Source: Chloracidobacterium sp.
GTDB taxonomy: Bacteria; Acidobacteriota; Blastocatellia; Pyrinomonadales; Pyrinomonadaceae
Reading direction: 5' to 3'
DNA length: 64,000 nt
Assembly (NCBI GenBank): GCA_016712045.1
Contig: JADJRV010000001.1
Span: forward strand, 186,001-250,000
Shown here: positions 1-12,494 of the stretch, piece by piece
How the letters are laid out: the number at the start of each line of letters is the position of its first letter
Position numbering within the stretch: the stretch's first letter is position 1
Notes under the pieces: generated by a model
What the model saw: the letters and a program-made list of their open reading frames with translations, nothing else
Database searches by the model: none
Told to the model about the DNA's origin: nothing
Made by a program: the position numbers and the translations under genes

Positions 1-26
1 TATTACGCTAATTGCCGCGCTTTTGT

Positions 27-2973
<2,947 letters not shown>

Positions 2974-3107
2974 TGGCTATTCTCCCGATCGTAATGGAAT
3001 TTTTTTGAAGTACAGACGCAGTATATCAAACGCGTGACCGTATTGAATATCAGGAACGCCTTGTTTTTACTTGAGTTTGGGGGTGTTTGAACTCAGACCT
3101 ACGACTC

Positions 3108-3155
3108 TTGGTCCACCTTGGTCCATCTTGGTCCACCTGGTCCGGACCGGACCAA
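3108..3155. repeat. GGTCC dispersed repeat, copy 1
   Basis: Three direct units starting TGGTCCA run into the palindromic core TGGTCCGGACCGGACCA. The last 27 bases (3129-3155) are an exact reverse complement of 11457-11483. It lies just beyond the 3' end of the permease gene, in noncoding sequence. Confidence 0.8.
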
Positions 3156-3156
3156 A

Positions 3157-4252
3157 CTATTCGTTGACCATGACCTCGACCGGATCGATGCCCGCCGCAC
3201 GCCATGCGGGATAAAGCGCCCCGACAAGGCTACCTCCGATGGCGATAAGGATCGCCGTGATGATCCAGCCGGAACTGAATTCGAACGCGAGGTCAAATTG
3301 TTTGTTGATGAGAAAAGAGGAGATCGCCGACGCAAGCCCGCCGAGCGATGCCGAGTATACCGATCATAAATGCCTCGCCCTCGATGACCTTAATGATAAA
3401 GCTGGTCGATGCACCCAGCGATTTGAGAATACCGATCTCCTTTCGCCGCTCGGTGATCGTCGTGTACATCGACAGCAAAACAAACACTGTGCTGACGAGT
3501 GCTCCGAGCACGACCAGCACTCTTAGAAATGTGTTGAGGCCGGGAATGCGTTCCTGTGCGTCGATGACCAGATCGCGTGTGAGGTTGATCTTATTGCCGG
3601 GCAGTACTTCATTGATCTTGGCCGCGACCGCATCCACATCGGCACCGTCTTTGAGCTTGACGAGTATGTAGGTGCATTTGTCAGTCTGTAATGCCTCTTG
3701 CATACCGGCGAGAGACATCTTGATGCGGGCTCCCGACGGCGGTGAAAATATGCCAGTGATCTTATACGGTTTGCCGCCAAAAAGTTCGTAAGTGTCGCTG
3801 ACCTTTAGCTTGTTGTCGATCATCTCCCGCTCGTCCATGATGACCTCGTCATTGGCTTGCGGAGCACGGCCCGAGACGATCGTCATGCCGTTCATATCAG
3901 CAAACGGCTGCCACTCGACGCCGTCGATCTGACGCACGCCCCAACGTCCGCGATTGTCCGGCGTGATGTATCGAATAACCGGAACCGTCGAACTAACACC
4001 CTCGATCTCGCGAAGTTTTGCCGTATACGCAATATTGACCGCCGCATTCGAGCTCATCGAATCCATGCCGCCCGGACGTGTAAAAACAATCTCCGCTTTC
4101 CAGTTAGCCGCACGTTTTGCAACGTCGTTAGTCATACCGCGTGCCAGCCCGGTGAACAATATGACGAGCACAACGCCAAGAGCTACGCCGATCACGCTGA
4201 TAAGCGTGCGAAACGGGCGGACTCTCAGATTTGCGAATACTAATTCGAGCAT
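3157..4252 (-). CDS. FtsX/MacB-type ABC transporter permease (one frameshift)
   Basis: Inner-membrane permease of the MacB/FtsX class. The N-terminus MLELVFANLRVRPFRTLISV contains the first transmembrane helix, followed by a periplasmic MacB-PCD-like domain and a helix at VLVVLGALVSTVFVLLSMYT. The motif ERRKEIGILKSLGAS is the family's typical cytoplasmic loop. The frame breaks near 3345 inside a final hydrophobic segment; the other frame continues GGLASAISSFLINKQFD and ends ...GALYPAWRAAGIDPVEVMVNE, the standard C-terminus of this family, with the stop at 3157. No ATPase partner is in view. Only five bases separate it from the upstream membrane gene, so the two are probably co-transcribed. 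The frameshift is probably a sequence error. Confidence 0.87.
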
Positions 4253-4257
4253 TATTC

Positions 4258-5100
4258 CTACGAAGCTTCGCCGCGTGCAAGACGGCGTTTCTTTCTAAAA
4301 TGCATTACGATCGCTCCGACAATGATCGAAAATAGCAACAACCCCCATGCACCAAATGCGGACCGATATGCCCAGTTCCAGACGCCACGTGTTGTTCCCA
4401 AAATGCCCCCGACAGCCAAACCAAAAAAGGCAAACAGGCCAAATGCAGAAAAGATCCTGCTCTCGCTAATAAGACGCAGGATCAACGCGGGCAGATATAT
4501 CGTAAAATCTTTGACCAACACAGGCATTTTTTTGAAATCCTGCAAGATCGGCTTTTGCTCTTCGCCCGCACCGACCAGCAAAACGCCGTGCCGCATCATA
4601 TACATGTTGAACATCGCCGAAATGACCGAAAACAGCACCGAGACCGCAAAAGTCTTTTGGCGGGCATCATTTTGGGAAGGTGGAAATATGCTCGCAAAAT
4701 AATGCTCTTGGACGTAATGTGTAAAAAACTCGATAATATGGGTTATGGTCGGGAGCGAGATCGAGATGATCGCGGTTGCGAGCCATTGAGGCGTAGCACG
4801 GCGAAAAGATTGAACCACGGCACCGGCCGCACCCGTAGTAAAAAATCTAAACGACAATTCGACCAAGACAGCGGTGATCGTTACAAGCCACGACTCGCGG
4901 CTGGCGAGATAGACCGTAAAATAAAATGACGAACGAACAAGTGCTCCGACGAGAGCCGTTTTCCAATTCCAACGCGTAATTATCTGCGCGGGGTGATGGA
5001 GCAGATTGCGGAATACATCCGCTACTGCGATCTCTTCGTGTATTTCTTCGATATCACCCGCTTCAGCTATCGAATGATGTATCTCGTCGGAATTGGCCAT
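4258..5100 (-). CDS. Multi-pass membrane protein of unknown function
   Basis: About 280 residues with an acidic N-terminal stretch (IEEIHEEIAVADVFRNL) followed by five or six hydrophobic segments and a basic tail (HFRKKRRLARGEAS). I chose the ATG at 5100 (MANSDEIHHS) over an upstream TTG at 5166 because the extension is not membrane-like and lacks a ribosome site. I do not recognise a family. It sits five bases upstream of the permease gene on the same strand, suggesting one transcript and perhaps a shared role in the envelope. Confidence 0.7.
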   Translation of the reverse strand: MANSDEIHHSIAEAGDIEEIHEEIAVADVFRNLLHHPAQIITRWNWKTALVGALVRSSFYFTVYLASRESWLVTITAVLVELSFRFFTTGAAGAVVQSFRRATPQWLATAIISISLPTITHIIEFFTHYVQEHYFASIFPPSQNDARQKTFAVSVLFSVISAMFNMYMMRHGVLLVGAGEEQKPILQDFKKMPVLVKDFTIYLPALILRLISESRIFSAFGLFAFFGLAVGGILGTTRGVWNWAYRSAFGAWGLLLFSIIVGAIVMHFRKKRRLARGEAS

Positions 5101-5382
5101 TAGTAATGCAGGTTCTAATACACCGTCTCTCTGGTGTGTCACTCCAGTTTCCCCTACGGAAAACAAAACACTAATACTAACATACGGCTTTCATAGTTGA
5201 CCATCGCATGTAGGTGCGGACAACCCGCCCGCCCGGCCAAAGGTCTAACTTATAAGATACGGACTGAAATGAAATTTTTTCAATTTCCAGACAAAAAGTT
5301 GTCATAAAAATAAATCGGGTGGTGTCTTGAGTGTAGATAAAGGGATAAATTGCCCGCTGTTTTTATACAAGGAGACGCATTT

Positions 5383-7304
5383 ATGAGTTGGTTATATACG
5401 ATAGTTTTCGCAGGTTTGGTGTTTTCGTCGCAGGGCAGTTCAGCCTCAAGCGGCGAACGCGTCATTCAAAACGCTCCGGCACCGGTTGTAGTTGAAGTTC
5501 AGGATGAGACTGAAAAATTTGATAAGACATATCCGCTCAATTCCAACGGCCGCGTGAGCCTGTCAAATGTTAACGGTTCGGTCGTAGTCGAGGCTTGGGA
5601 CCGCAACGAGGTCAAAGTCGAATACACCAAGATCGCCAGTAGCAAAGAGCGTCTCGCAGAGGTCGATGTGCGAATCGATTCGCGGGCCGATCATCTGGAG
5701 ATCGAAACCGATTATGATAATTGGAAATCGCGAAGCGGTGACGATTGGAAAAGTAACGGCAAACTACAGGTCGAGTTTCGCCTGATGGTTCCACGAACCG
5801 CTTTTCTCAATGAGATCGAGACGGTTAATGGTTCGGTCACGGCGTCAAATTTCACAAACTTCACAAAGATCTCTGCAGTCAACGGCTCGGTCACCGGGAC
5901 CAACCTGCGCGGCACAGTCAATCTTGAGACGGTAAATGGCGAGGTTGTGGCTGATTTTGACCGTCTCGAATCCGGCAATAAGATCACGCTCTCCACAGTC
6001 AACGGTCGTGTAAATCTGACCATCCCGTCCGACGCAAATGCGACGATCAATGCCGATACGCTCAATGGCAATATCTCCAACGATCTCGGTCTGCCCATTC
6101 GTAAAGGAAAATATGTCGGTCGCGATCTATACGGACGCATCGGCACCGGTGACGTACGGATCAAACTCGACAGTGTCAACGGAGGCCTCTCGATCCGCCG
6201 CAAAAGCGACGGAAAGACCCAAAATCCAGTTGTCAACCTTTTGCCTAACAAGGACAAAGACGATGAGGATTGGGACACAGACAAGGATGTAGAAAAAGCC
6301 GCGTCCTACTTAAAGATGGACAAGGATATTCAAAAGGCTGTCAAAGATGCCGAAAAGGAGTCGGCAAAGGCAATCAAGGCATCGCAAAAAGAACTTGAGG
6401 CGATCCAGCCTGAGCTCGACAAAATATCTGCCACTGCTATGGCCTCTGCCGCCGACGCTATCGAACAATCGACGAAAATATTGAATTCGAAAGAGATCCA
6501 AGAAAAATGCTTGAGGCAAAACTGCGTCAGCAGGAAGCTCTGGCCCGCATGGCAAAATGCCGATTTTAATAGAACTTCATTCCAGCGTATCGAGCAAAGA
6601 GCGACTCGATTCCGGTAAAAGGAATTCCAAGATCAACGTCAACGCCGAGCCTTGCTCCGTAAAGATCATTGGTTGGGACAAAAACGAGGTTATGTATCAA
6701 GTGACTCAGCGTCTCCAGTCGCGTCGAAACGATCCGCTAAAGTTAACGAGACTCACGGGAATCAAACGTCACGATCACCGTCGATGAACCAAAAGATAAC
6801 AACGGATTACGATTTTACGGTGACGGCCAAAAGACAGTCATTGAGGTTTACGTTCCGCGTAAGTCAAATCTGAAGATCACGGCTAACGGCGAGATCAGGC
6901 TCGACGGAGTTTCTGGCGAGATTGACCTTACCGGTTCCGACGGTGCTATCAATGTTCGGGATTCGGACGGAAAACTAAGGATAAAATCTATGACGGACGC
7001 GTAAGAGTAATCGGCTTTTCCGGTGAACTCAATGCCGAGACTGGTGACGGCGATGTCTATCTCGAAGGCGATTTTACAAAACTAATCGGCAAGGCCGGTG
7101 ACGGCAGCTTTTTCCTTACAGTTCCCAGTGACCCCAATCTCGATATCGAGGCAAACATCGACGCCTGACCGTAGAAAATCTTCGCGTCCCCACCAAACCC
7201 TAGGAAAACATCTGGCGTTTGGCAGCGGCGGCCTGAAATATAATTTCACCGTCGCCGACGGCTGCGTAACCATTCGCCGTGCCGACACAAGTTCTGGAAT
7301 GTAA
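5383..7304 (+). CDS. DUF4097-domain surface beta-helix protein (several frameshifts)
   Basis: Exported protein with two DUF4097-type beta-helical regions. The ATG at 5383 follows AAGGAG; the N-terminus is a short signal-like helix. The first region repeats an xVNGxV motif about every 20 residues (NVNGSVVVEAWDRNEVKVEY, TVNGSVTAS, AVNGSVTGT, TVNGEVVAD, TVNGRVNLT). A charged coiled-coil stretch (KMDKDIQKAVKDAEKESAKA) links it to a second region (NAEPCSVKIIGWDKNEV ... LTGSDGAINVRDSDGKL) ending at TSSGM, stop 7304. The reading frame changes at about 6550, 6740, 6980 and 7165-7210. The protein sequence stays coherent across all breaks, so sequencing error is likelier than decay, but a recent pseudogene cannot be excluded. 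A hairpin terminator follows. Confidence 0.75.
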
Positions 7305-7310
7305 AAGTAA

Positions 7311-7350
7311 CGTCAGAGCAGTCATTTTGGCGGCTCTGATGAAACTTTTT
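7311..7350 (+). terminator. Rho-independent terminator after the DUF4097 gene
   Basis: CGTCAGAGC (7311-7319) pairs with GCTCTGATG (7333-7341), with one G-T pair, followed by a short T run at 7346-7350. It sits just past the stop at 7304. Confidence 0.6.
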
Positions 7351-7435
7351 GACTCTCATTGCGTTTTAGTCAATAGCACTCTCCATCAACTTAATTTTAT
7401 TTGTCTTACTTATTTCCTGTTTTTAAGGTGCAGTC

Positions 7436-9965
7436 ATGAAACCATTTATCGCCCTTTCTATTCTTTTTGTTTGCTTCCCTATGTATCAACGCCCAGCCGT
7501 CATCGGCTGCTGACGCCGTTAAAACTAATGGTGCCGCCTCGGCTGCCGGCGGAAAAGTGATTACCCCACCTGAGAAAGCTAGCCCAGTCGGCATTGTTAA
7601 GATTACGACTGCTCCGGCGATCGACGGGCGACCCGATGAGGAGGTATGGAAACAGGCCGCTGTATTCAAAGACTTTTACCAGACAAATCCCGGAGACAAC
7701 ACACCGCCCTCAAAACCAACTGAGGTGTACGTTATGCGTGACGAAAAAAACCTTTACGTAGCATTTAAGTGCTGGGACGAAAAGGACAAGATACGGGCTA
7801 CGGTCCTGCAAACGTGACAGCGTTTTTGGCGAGGACAACGTCCGTATGTGGCTCGACATATAATGACCAGCGTCGTGCTTACGTTTTAGGATTCAATCCG
7901 CTCGGAATTCAGCAGGACGGAATTTTTACCGAGGGCCAAGGAGCAGATTTCTCAGTCGATATCGTCATGGAATCAAAGGGGTCATCGAGGATTGGGGCTG
8001 GTCCGTCGAGTAAAATACCATTCAAATCATTGCGCTACAAAACCGGTAAAGATACCCTTTGGGGATTTAATGCCGCACGTAATATCGACCGTTTTGATGA
8101 CGAGTTTGACCAGTGGCTGCCGGACGATAGGAATGTATCCGGATTCCTGAGTCAAGCACGGAAAAATAAGCGGGCTCGACGACATTAAATATGAACGCAC
8201 GCTTGAGGTCGTTCCGAGCATCACGTTGAGCGAGACGGGCAGCCGCGTTCAGGCGAACGAGATCGCAGCGGGCAGGTTTGTAAATCAGCAGATAAAAAAG
8301 CAGATCGGCGTTACGCTCAAATATACGCTGACACCCAGCATCACACTCGACGCAGCTATCAATCCTGATTTCGCAGAGATCGAAGCCGATGCCCCCGTCG
8401 TCACGGCAAATCAGCGATTTCCGATCTTTTTCGAGGAAAAGCGGCCATTTTTCCTCGAGGGCGTGGACATATTTCGTTCCCCGCTACAAGTGTTTTATTC
8501 GAGAAATATCATCGATCCCGATGTCGCTATCAAGCTCTCGGGTAAGTCCGGCAGAAACTCGTTTGGCATTCTCGCCGCTTCCGACAATGCTCCCGGAAAC
8601 TATAGCGAGCGGGAAAGAACGTTGAATGCACAATGTCTCGAACGACAGAGGACTGACCCGCATTCAATGTTCGAGAAATGAGTTTTTAGATAAGAACTCC
8701 TTGTTCGGGATCGTTCGTTTTAAGAGGGATTTTGGCTCTGAAAACAACCTTGGCTTTTTTGCAACATACCGTGGATTTCCCGAGCAGAAAAATCTGCTCA
8801 GCGGTTTTGATGGGCGGATAAAGTGGAACCCTAAACTCACCTCCGAATGTCAAGTAGTAGGAACGACAGCTCGCAGATGTTTCTTTGACGCCGAGTTTGA
8901 GCCAACGCAAAACCTACAGCAGGCTGCATCAAACAGGTCGACATGTGGAACCGGATCATATGACACCACGTTGCCAATAAACGATCCCAGTTTGCTCAAT
9001 AATGGCAGTACCTATAATCGCTATCGAACCGGCAACGGGCTCGGCTATTATTTCAATCTCGATTATAGTGCCGAAACCCATGGCTGGTTTTTTGAGGTTG
9101 GCGGAAAGAGCAAGTTTTATCGCGCCGATTCGGGTTTTACCCGACGAACAAATACCAACAATGCTTTCTTCTTTAACCGTCTATCCACAAAGTCCGATTC
9201 CAAGAAAAGATCATTCGGGCCCAGTGGAATCAGATGGCCGGTGTCGATTATGACTGGCAGGGCCGTTTGACCGCCTTTAATGTAGAGATGAATGGCAACC
9301 TGAGTTTGAAGCGAAATACGTTTATTAATGCGGCTGTAGGCGTATCTTACGAAAAGATATTGAAGAAGAGTTTGGCTTGAAACGCTCACCCACACGGCCT
9401 CTTGGTACATTTCTGGGTGACCCGACCCGATCCACCCACCAACAGTTTGTGTCATTTAACTTTAACCAGACGCCTAACAAACGGCTGAGTTACGGTTTCT
9501 TTGGCGGCATGATCCGCAACGCATTCGATTCTTTATTTTGATCCGGTCACCGGCTTGCAGAACCCTTACCCCGGCATTCAGAGGGATGCGAACGTTTTCA
9601 TTTCGCTCAAACCCGTCGATCCTTTTTAGTGTCTCGATCAGTACAACAAGAGCCGCCTTACCCGCAAAGACAATCGCTTGCGTTCGTACGACTCTGATAT
9701 TGTTAGCGTACGATCGACCTACTATTTCACCCGGTTTATCTTTACCCGCTTTCGTCTTGATTATGACGGAACTGCAAAGACCTATGCGGGGCAAGCCCTC
9801 GTAGGATGGACACCAAGCCCGGGAACAGCATTCTACGCCGGCTACGGCGACAACGTGACCCGCAACGGCTTAAACCCATAGACGGGAAACTTTGAGCCGG
9901 GTTTTGTTCGTGACAGCCGCACGTTCTTTATAAGGGCTTCGTATCTTTTCCGCAAGAGTTTCTAA
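7436..9965 (+). CDS. CBM9-like plus DUF5916 outer-membrane barrel protein (multiple frameshifts)
   Basis: Signal peptide from ATG 7436 (AAGGTG upstream), then a CBM9-like domain (APAIDGRPDEEVWKQA, EVYVMRDEKNLYVAFKCWD), then a DUF5916 domain with DAAINPDFAEIEADAPVVTA and RFPIFFEEKRPFFLEGVDIF, and a long beta-strand-rich C-terminal region ending in ASYLFRKSF with a terminal Phe, as expected for an outer-membrane barrel. The frame changes near 7470, 7815-7850, 8165, 8650, 9230, 9370, 9530 and 9640, so no single open frame covers it. Family proteins are around 800-850 residues, matching the total span. Ligand unknown; the CBM9-like part suggests saccharide binding. Treat as one gene with poor consensus sequence or as a pseudogene. 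Confidence 0.75.
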
Positions 9966-9988
9966 CACTTTGCCCCTCCTGATGCTTT

Positions 9989-10026
9989 GGGCGGTGAACG
10001 CGTTTTGACGTTCGCTGCCCTTTTTT
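9989..10026 (+). terminator. Rho-independent terminator after the DUF5916 gene
   Basis: GGGCGGTGAACG (9989-10000) pairs with CGTTCGCTGCCC (10009-10020) with two mismatches, followed by six T's. Confidence 0.8.
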
Positions 10027-10105
10027 GCATAAGAATCACCCTCAGTGTTATGCGACTGTATAAGAATTCTGCTCTTAACGGCTAAAAATAAATCGAAAAA
10101 ACTTC

Positions 10106-10134
10106 TTGTAACTTCTGAGAGATTGATGTATAAC
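10106..10134 (+). promoter_or_regulatory. Sigma-70-like promoter for the glycine-zipper gene
   Basis: TTGTAA (10106-10111), a 17-base spacer, then TATAAC (10129-10134). The start codon at 10191 lies 57 bases downstream of the -10 box and has an AAGGAG ribosome site. Confidence 0.6.
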
Positions 10135-10190
10135 TATTGCGGATATTACATTTCTTGCCATTCCGGCAGTAAAACGAAGGAGAACAGATA

Positions 10191-11285
10191 ATGAACTTGA
10201 AAAAAGGACTCGGTCTATTTGTGTTAAGCACTATCATATCAACGCTGGTAATTCCGGCGGCGCTAGTTATGCCGGTTGCGGCACAGACGCAGGACGGCGT
10301 TGCGTTGCAGCGTGGGTATCGCACGGGGTATTCGGACGGTTACATGGCCGGGTATCGCGACACGATCGATAGTGTGGCAAAGAGCTATTCGCGGCATGCC
10401 GACTATGGCAAGGCGAACCGTGCCTATAATAAAGACTATGGCACCATCGAAGATTACAAGGACGGGTACCAGCAAGGTTTCGAATCCGGTTACGACACGG
10501 GGTTTGAACGCCGTGGTTTCGACGCGAACTTGCCTACGAATCTCAAACGCCGCGGCGGAGTGCTTGTTGGCGAGAGTCAGAACGTTGCCGTCCAAACTGT
10601 AACACCAAACACTACGCAATCGAGCGGCACTACGACCGAGGCGGTGACGGTCCAAAATAACAATAACAACGGTTCGGGCTACTCCAACACCTCGTACCAG
10701 ACCGACACGACACAGACCACGGCGACGTATCCCGACAACAGTTCGGCGACGATATTGATCCCGCGTGATACCGAGCTGATCATCGAGCTGCAGGACGATC
10801 TTTCGACCGACCGCAGCCGCACGGGCGACAAATTTACCGCAAAGATCATCTCGCCAACCGAGATCGCGGGTGCTACTGTCGAAGGCCGCGTGCAAAAGAT
10901 CCAGGCACCGGGCCGGCTCAAACGCCGCAGCGAATTGGCTCTGACGTTTGACCGCATCATCCTGACGGACAACCGCTGGAGCAATTTCAACGGCACGCTG
11001 ATGGAAGTCGTGGCCGTCAAAGGCGACAACGTCCAGCGTGTCGATAACGAAGGCACGGCTGTCGGCAAGAGTTCGCTCAAGTCGGACATGATAAAGATCG
11101 GAGCAGCGACCGGAGCCGGAGCAGTTACGGGTGCGATCATCGGGCCGATCGGAGCGGGCGTCGGAGCGGCAATGGGAGCGGCATTCGGCGTCGGAGCCGT
11201 CGTCATCGAACGCGGCAAGCACGTCAAGCTCACCCGCAATCAGCAGCTCAGGATCAAGACGTCGTATGAAACTCAGATCAGGTAG
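10191..11285 (+). CDS. Exported GYxxGY-repeat and glycine-zipper envelope protein
   Basis: 364 residues, start supported by AAGGAG seven bases upstream. A signal peptide ends at VMPVAAQ. Next is a tyrosine/glycine-rich region with GYRTGYSDGYMAGYRD and later DGYQQGFESGYDTGFERRG, spaced every four residues. A Thr/Asn/Gln-rich linker of low complexity leads to a folded beta domain (ILIPRDTELIIELQDDLSTD ... GDKFTAKIISP) of the kind seen in acidobacterial envelope proteins, then a glycine zipper (GAVTGAIIGPIGAGVGAAMG) that could insert in a membrane. Function unknown; the layout suggests an outer-membrane or periplasm-spanning structural protein. It is intact, with a strong promoter. Confidence 0.8.
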   Translation: MNLKKGLGLFVLSTIISTLVIPAALVMPVAAQTQDGVALQRGYRTGYSDGYMAGYRDTIDSVAKSYSRHADYGKANRAYNKDYGTIEDYKDGYQQGFESGYDTGFERRGFDANLPTNLKRRGGVLVGESQNVAVQTVTPNTTQSSGTTTEAVTVQNNNNNGSGYSNTSYQTDTTQTTATYPDNSSATILIPRDTELIIELQDDLSTDRSRTGDKFTAKIISPTEIAGATVEGRVQKIQAPGRLKRRSELALTFDRIILTDNRWSNFNGTLMEVVAVKGDNVQRVDNEGTAVGKSSLKSDMIKIGAATGAGAVTGAIIGPIGAGVGAAMGAAFGVGAVVIERGKHVKLTRNQQLRIKTSYETQIR

Positions 11286-11288
11286 CAA

Positions 11289-11360
11289 GTAGATAGTAGA
11301 TAGTAGCCAGTAACTGACTACTGACTACTGACTACCGACTACCGACTACCGACTACTGAC
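11289..11360. repeat. Heptamer tandem array (GTAGATA / GACTACY units)
   Basis: About ten consecutive 7-base units: two GTAGATA, two degenerate units, then six GACTACT/GACTACC. It begins right after the stop of the glycine-zipper gene. Related sequence occurs in reverse orientation at 15572-15606. Confidence 0.85.
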
Positions 11361-11372
11361 TTCAATCCTTTT

Positions 11373-11437
11373 CCACGCGGAAGGCGCGTTTCCTTTTCCT
11401 CCTTTTAGGGATCGGCAGCCGACCGCGTGGCTTTTTT
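11373..11437 (+). terminator. Long-loop hairpin followed by T run
   Basis: CCACGCGG (11373-11380) pairs with CCGCGTGG (11423-11430), followed by CTTTTTTG. The loop is long (42 bases), so efficiency is uncertain, but it is the only terminator-like structure after the glycine-zipper gene. Confidence 0.5.
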
Positions 11438-11456
11438 GTGTGTTTTTGTTGAGTTC

Positions 11457-11494
11457 TTGGTCCGGTCCGGACCAGGTGGACCAGGGTGGACCAC
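11457..11494. repeat. GGTCC dispersed repeat, copy 2
   Basis: TTGGTCCGGTCCGGACCAGG and the following bases to 11483 match 3129-3155 exactly in inverted orientation; GGTGGACCA extends the similarity. The remaining 11495-11624 is repeat-like, low-complexity sequence (GTGGTC, CAGT, TTGTCCC doublets) with no gene that I can support. Confidence 0.8.
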
Positions 11495-11624
11495 TTTGTG
11501 GTCAGTTGTCGGTGGTCCGTGGTCGGTTGTCAGTAGGAAGCAGGGTCAGCGGCAGTAGGCAGGAGCAGTTGGCAGGTCCCTTTCCTCACTCGTTACTTGT
11601 CCCTTGTCCCTTATAATCACACCT

Positions 11625-11945
11625 ATGCATCCATTTTCTGATCGGCTAAAAGAATTTATCGCGGGTTCGGAGTGGGTGTTTGCGAAGACTTATGCTGAGA
11701 CGTGGCCGCACGAATACATTGTGCAGGAAAGAGTTGATAATGATCTGTTTATCCAATTAGCCGCGCATATCGACACCCACGGCTACGAGTCCGAATTTTA
11801 CAGCACGCGCCAGATATACTTCGATTTCAACGGCGATACCTACTGGCACATGGGCAACATCATCAACCGCTGCCCCGAATCCGAAACCTACCGCCGCCGC
11901 AAAGCCGAAGGCCGATTGCCTGAAAGTTGGAACCGGGAGCAATAG
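11625..11945 (+). CDS. Conserved small protein of unknown function
   Basis: 106 residues from MHPFSDRLKEFIAGSEWVFA, start at ATG 11625; an upstream alternative start adds only a few residues. No signal peptide or membrane helix. The middle (QLAAHIDTHGYESEFYSTRQ and YFDFNGDTYWHMG) is rich in aromatic and acidic residues and looks like a small alpha/beta fold. I do not recognise the family with certainty. It converges with the gene at 11948-12340, with only two bases between stops, at the left edge of an accessory island. Confidence 0.6.
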   Translation: MHPFSDRLKEFIAGSEWVFAKTYAETWPHEYIVQERVDNDLFIQLAAHIDTHGYESEFYSTRQIYFDFNGDTYWHMGNIINRCPESETYRRRKAEGRLPESWNREQ

Positions 11946-11947
11946 CC

Positions 11948-12340
11948 TCAAACAACTTCCAGTTCAAGCCCAAAACATTTTAGGAACTCTGTTGGATCTA
12001 TTTCTTCGCGAGCGTAGAACGAGATGGTACCCCTTTTTGTGTCAAAGTTGAGGTTTCGGTCACGCGGGGCAACGTAACGGGCTTCTTGGACGAAGTACTG
12101 CCCAAACGTTCGGGAGTTTATATAGTCTTGCAGCAAATAAAGATTGAGTTGCGGAGTTCGGTAGTGCATCCCAAGAATTCCGTGCGTAAGTAGTCGGGTG
12201 AACCAATAACTGTCTGACTCCTTCCTCTCACGCACTGGCATGAGAACTGATAATCCACTCTCTTCCGCAATGGCTCGTGGACGAAGACTCCGTGCACGCA
12301 CGCTCGCGTCAATTTCTTCTAAATTCGGATCGGCTTTCAT
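11948..12340 (-). CDS. Hypothetical cytoplasmic protein
   Basis: 130 residues beginning MKADPNLEEIDASVRARSLR. No membrane segment, signal or known motif is visible. The composition is mixed alpha/beta, with a hydrophobic core around WFTRLLTHGILGMHY and an aromatic stretch QLNLYLLQDYINSRTFGQYF. Divergent from the DUF262 nuclease gene, 154 bases away, so the two may share the intergenic control region. Function unknown. Confidence 0.55.
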   Translation of the reverse strand: MKADPNLEEIDASVRARSLRPRAIAEESGLSVLMPVRERKESDSYWFTRLLTHGILGMHYRTPQLNLYLLQDYINSRTFGQYFVQEARYVAPRDRNLNFDTKRGTISFYAREEIDPTEFLKCFGLELEVV

Positions 12341-12494
12341 ATTTACTTACAATTTAAGCGATTTCATCAAACTTTCCTATTGATCTAACTGGCAACTACA
12401 CGTATGATCTCAGTGATCCATATCAACTTTAAAATCGGGCAGCAGCTTTGGATTTGTTCATGTCCCAGCGAGCTTCCTACCACGAACAAACTAT

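Noticed and set aside
10263..11288. 341-residue open frame on the minus strand opposite the glycine-zipper gene
   Set aside because: Arg/Asp-rich antisense translation of a well-supported gene; no signal, motif or ribosome site.
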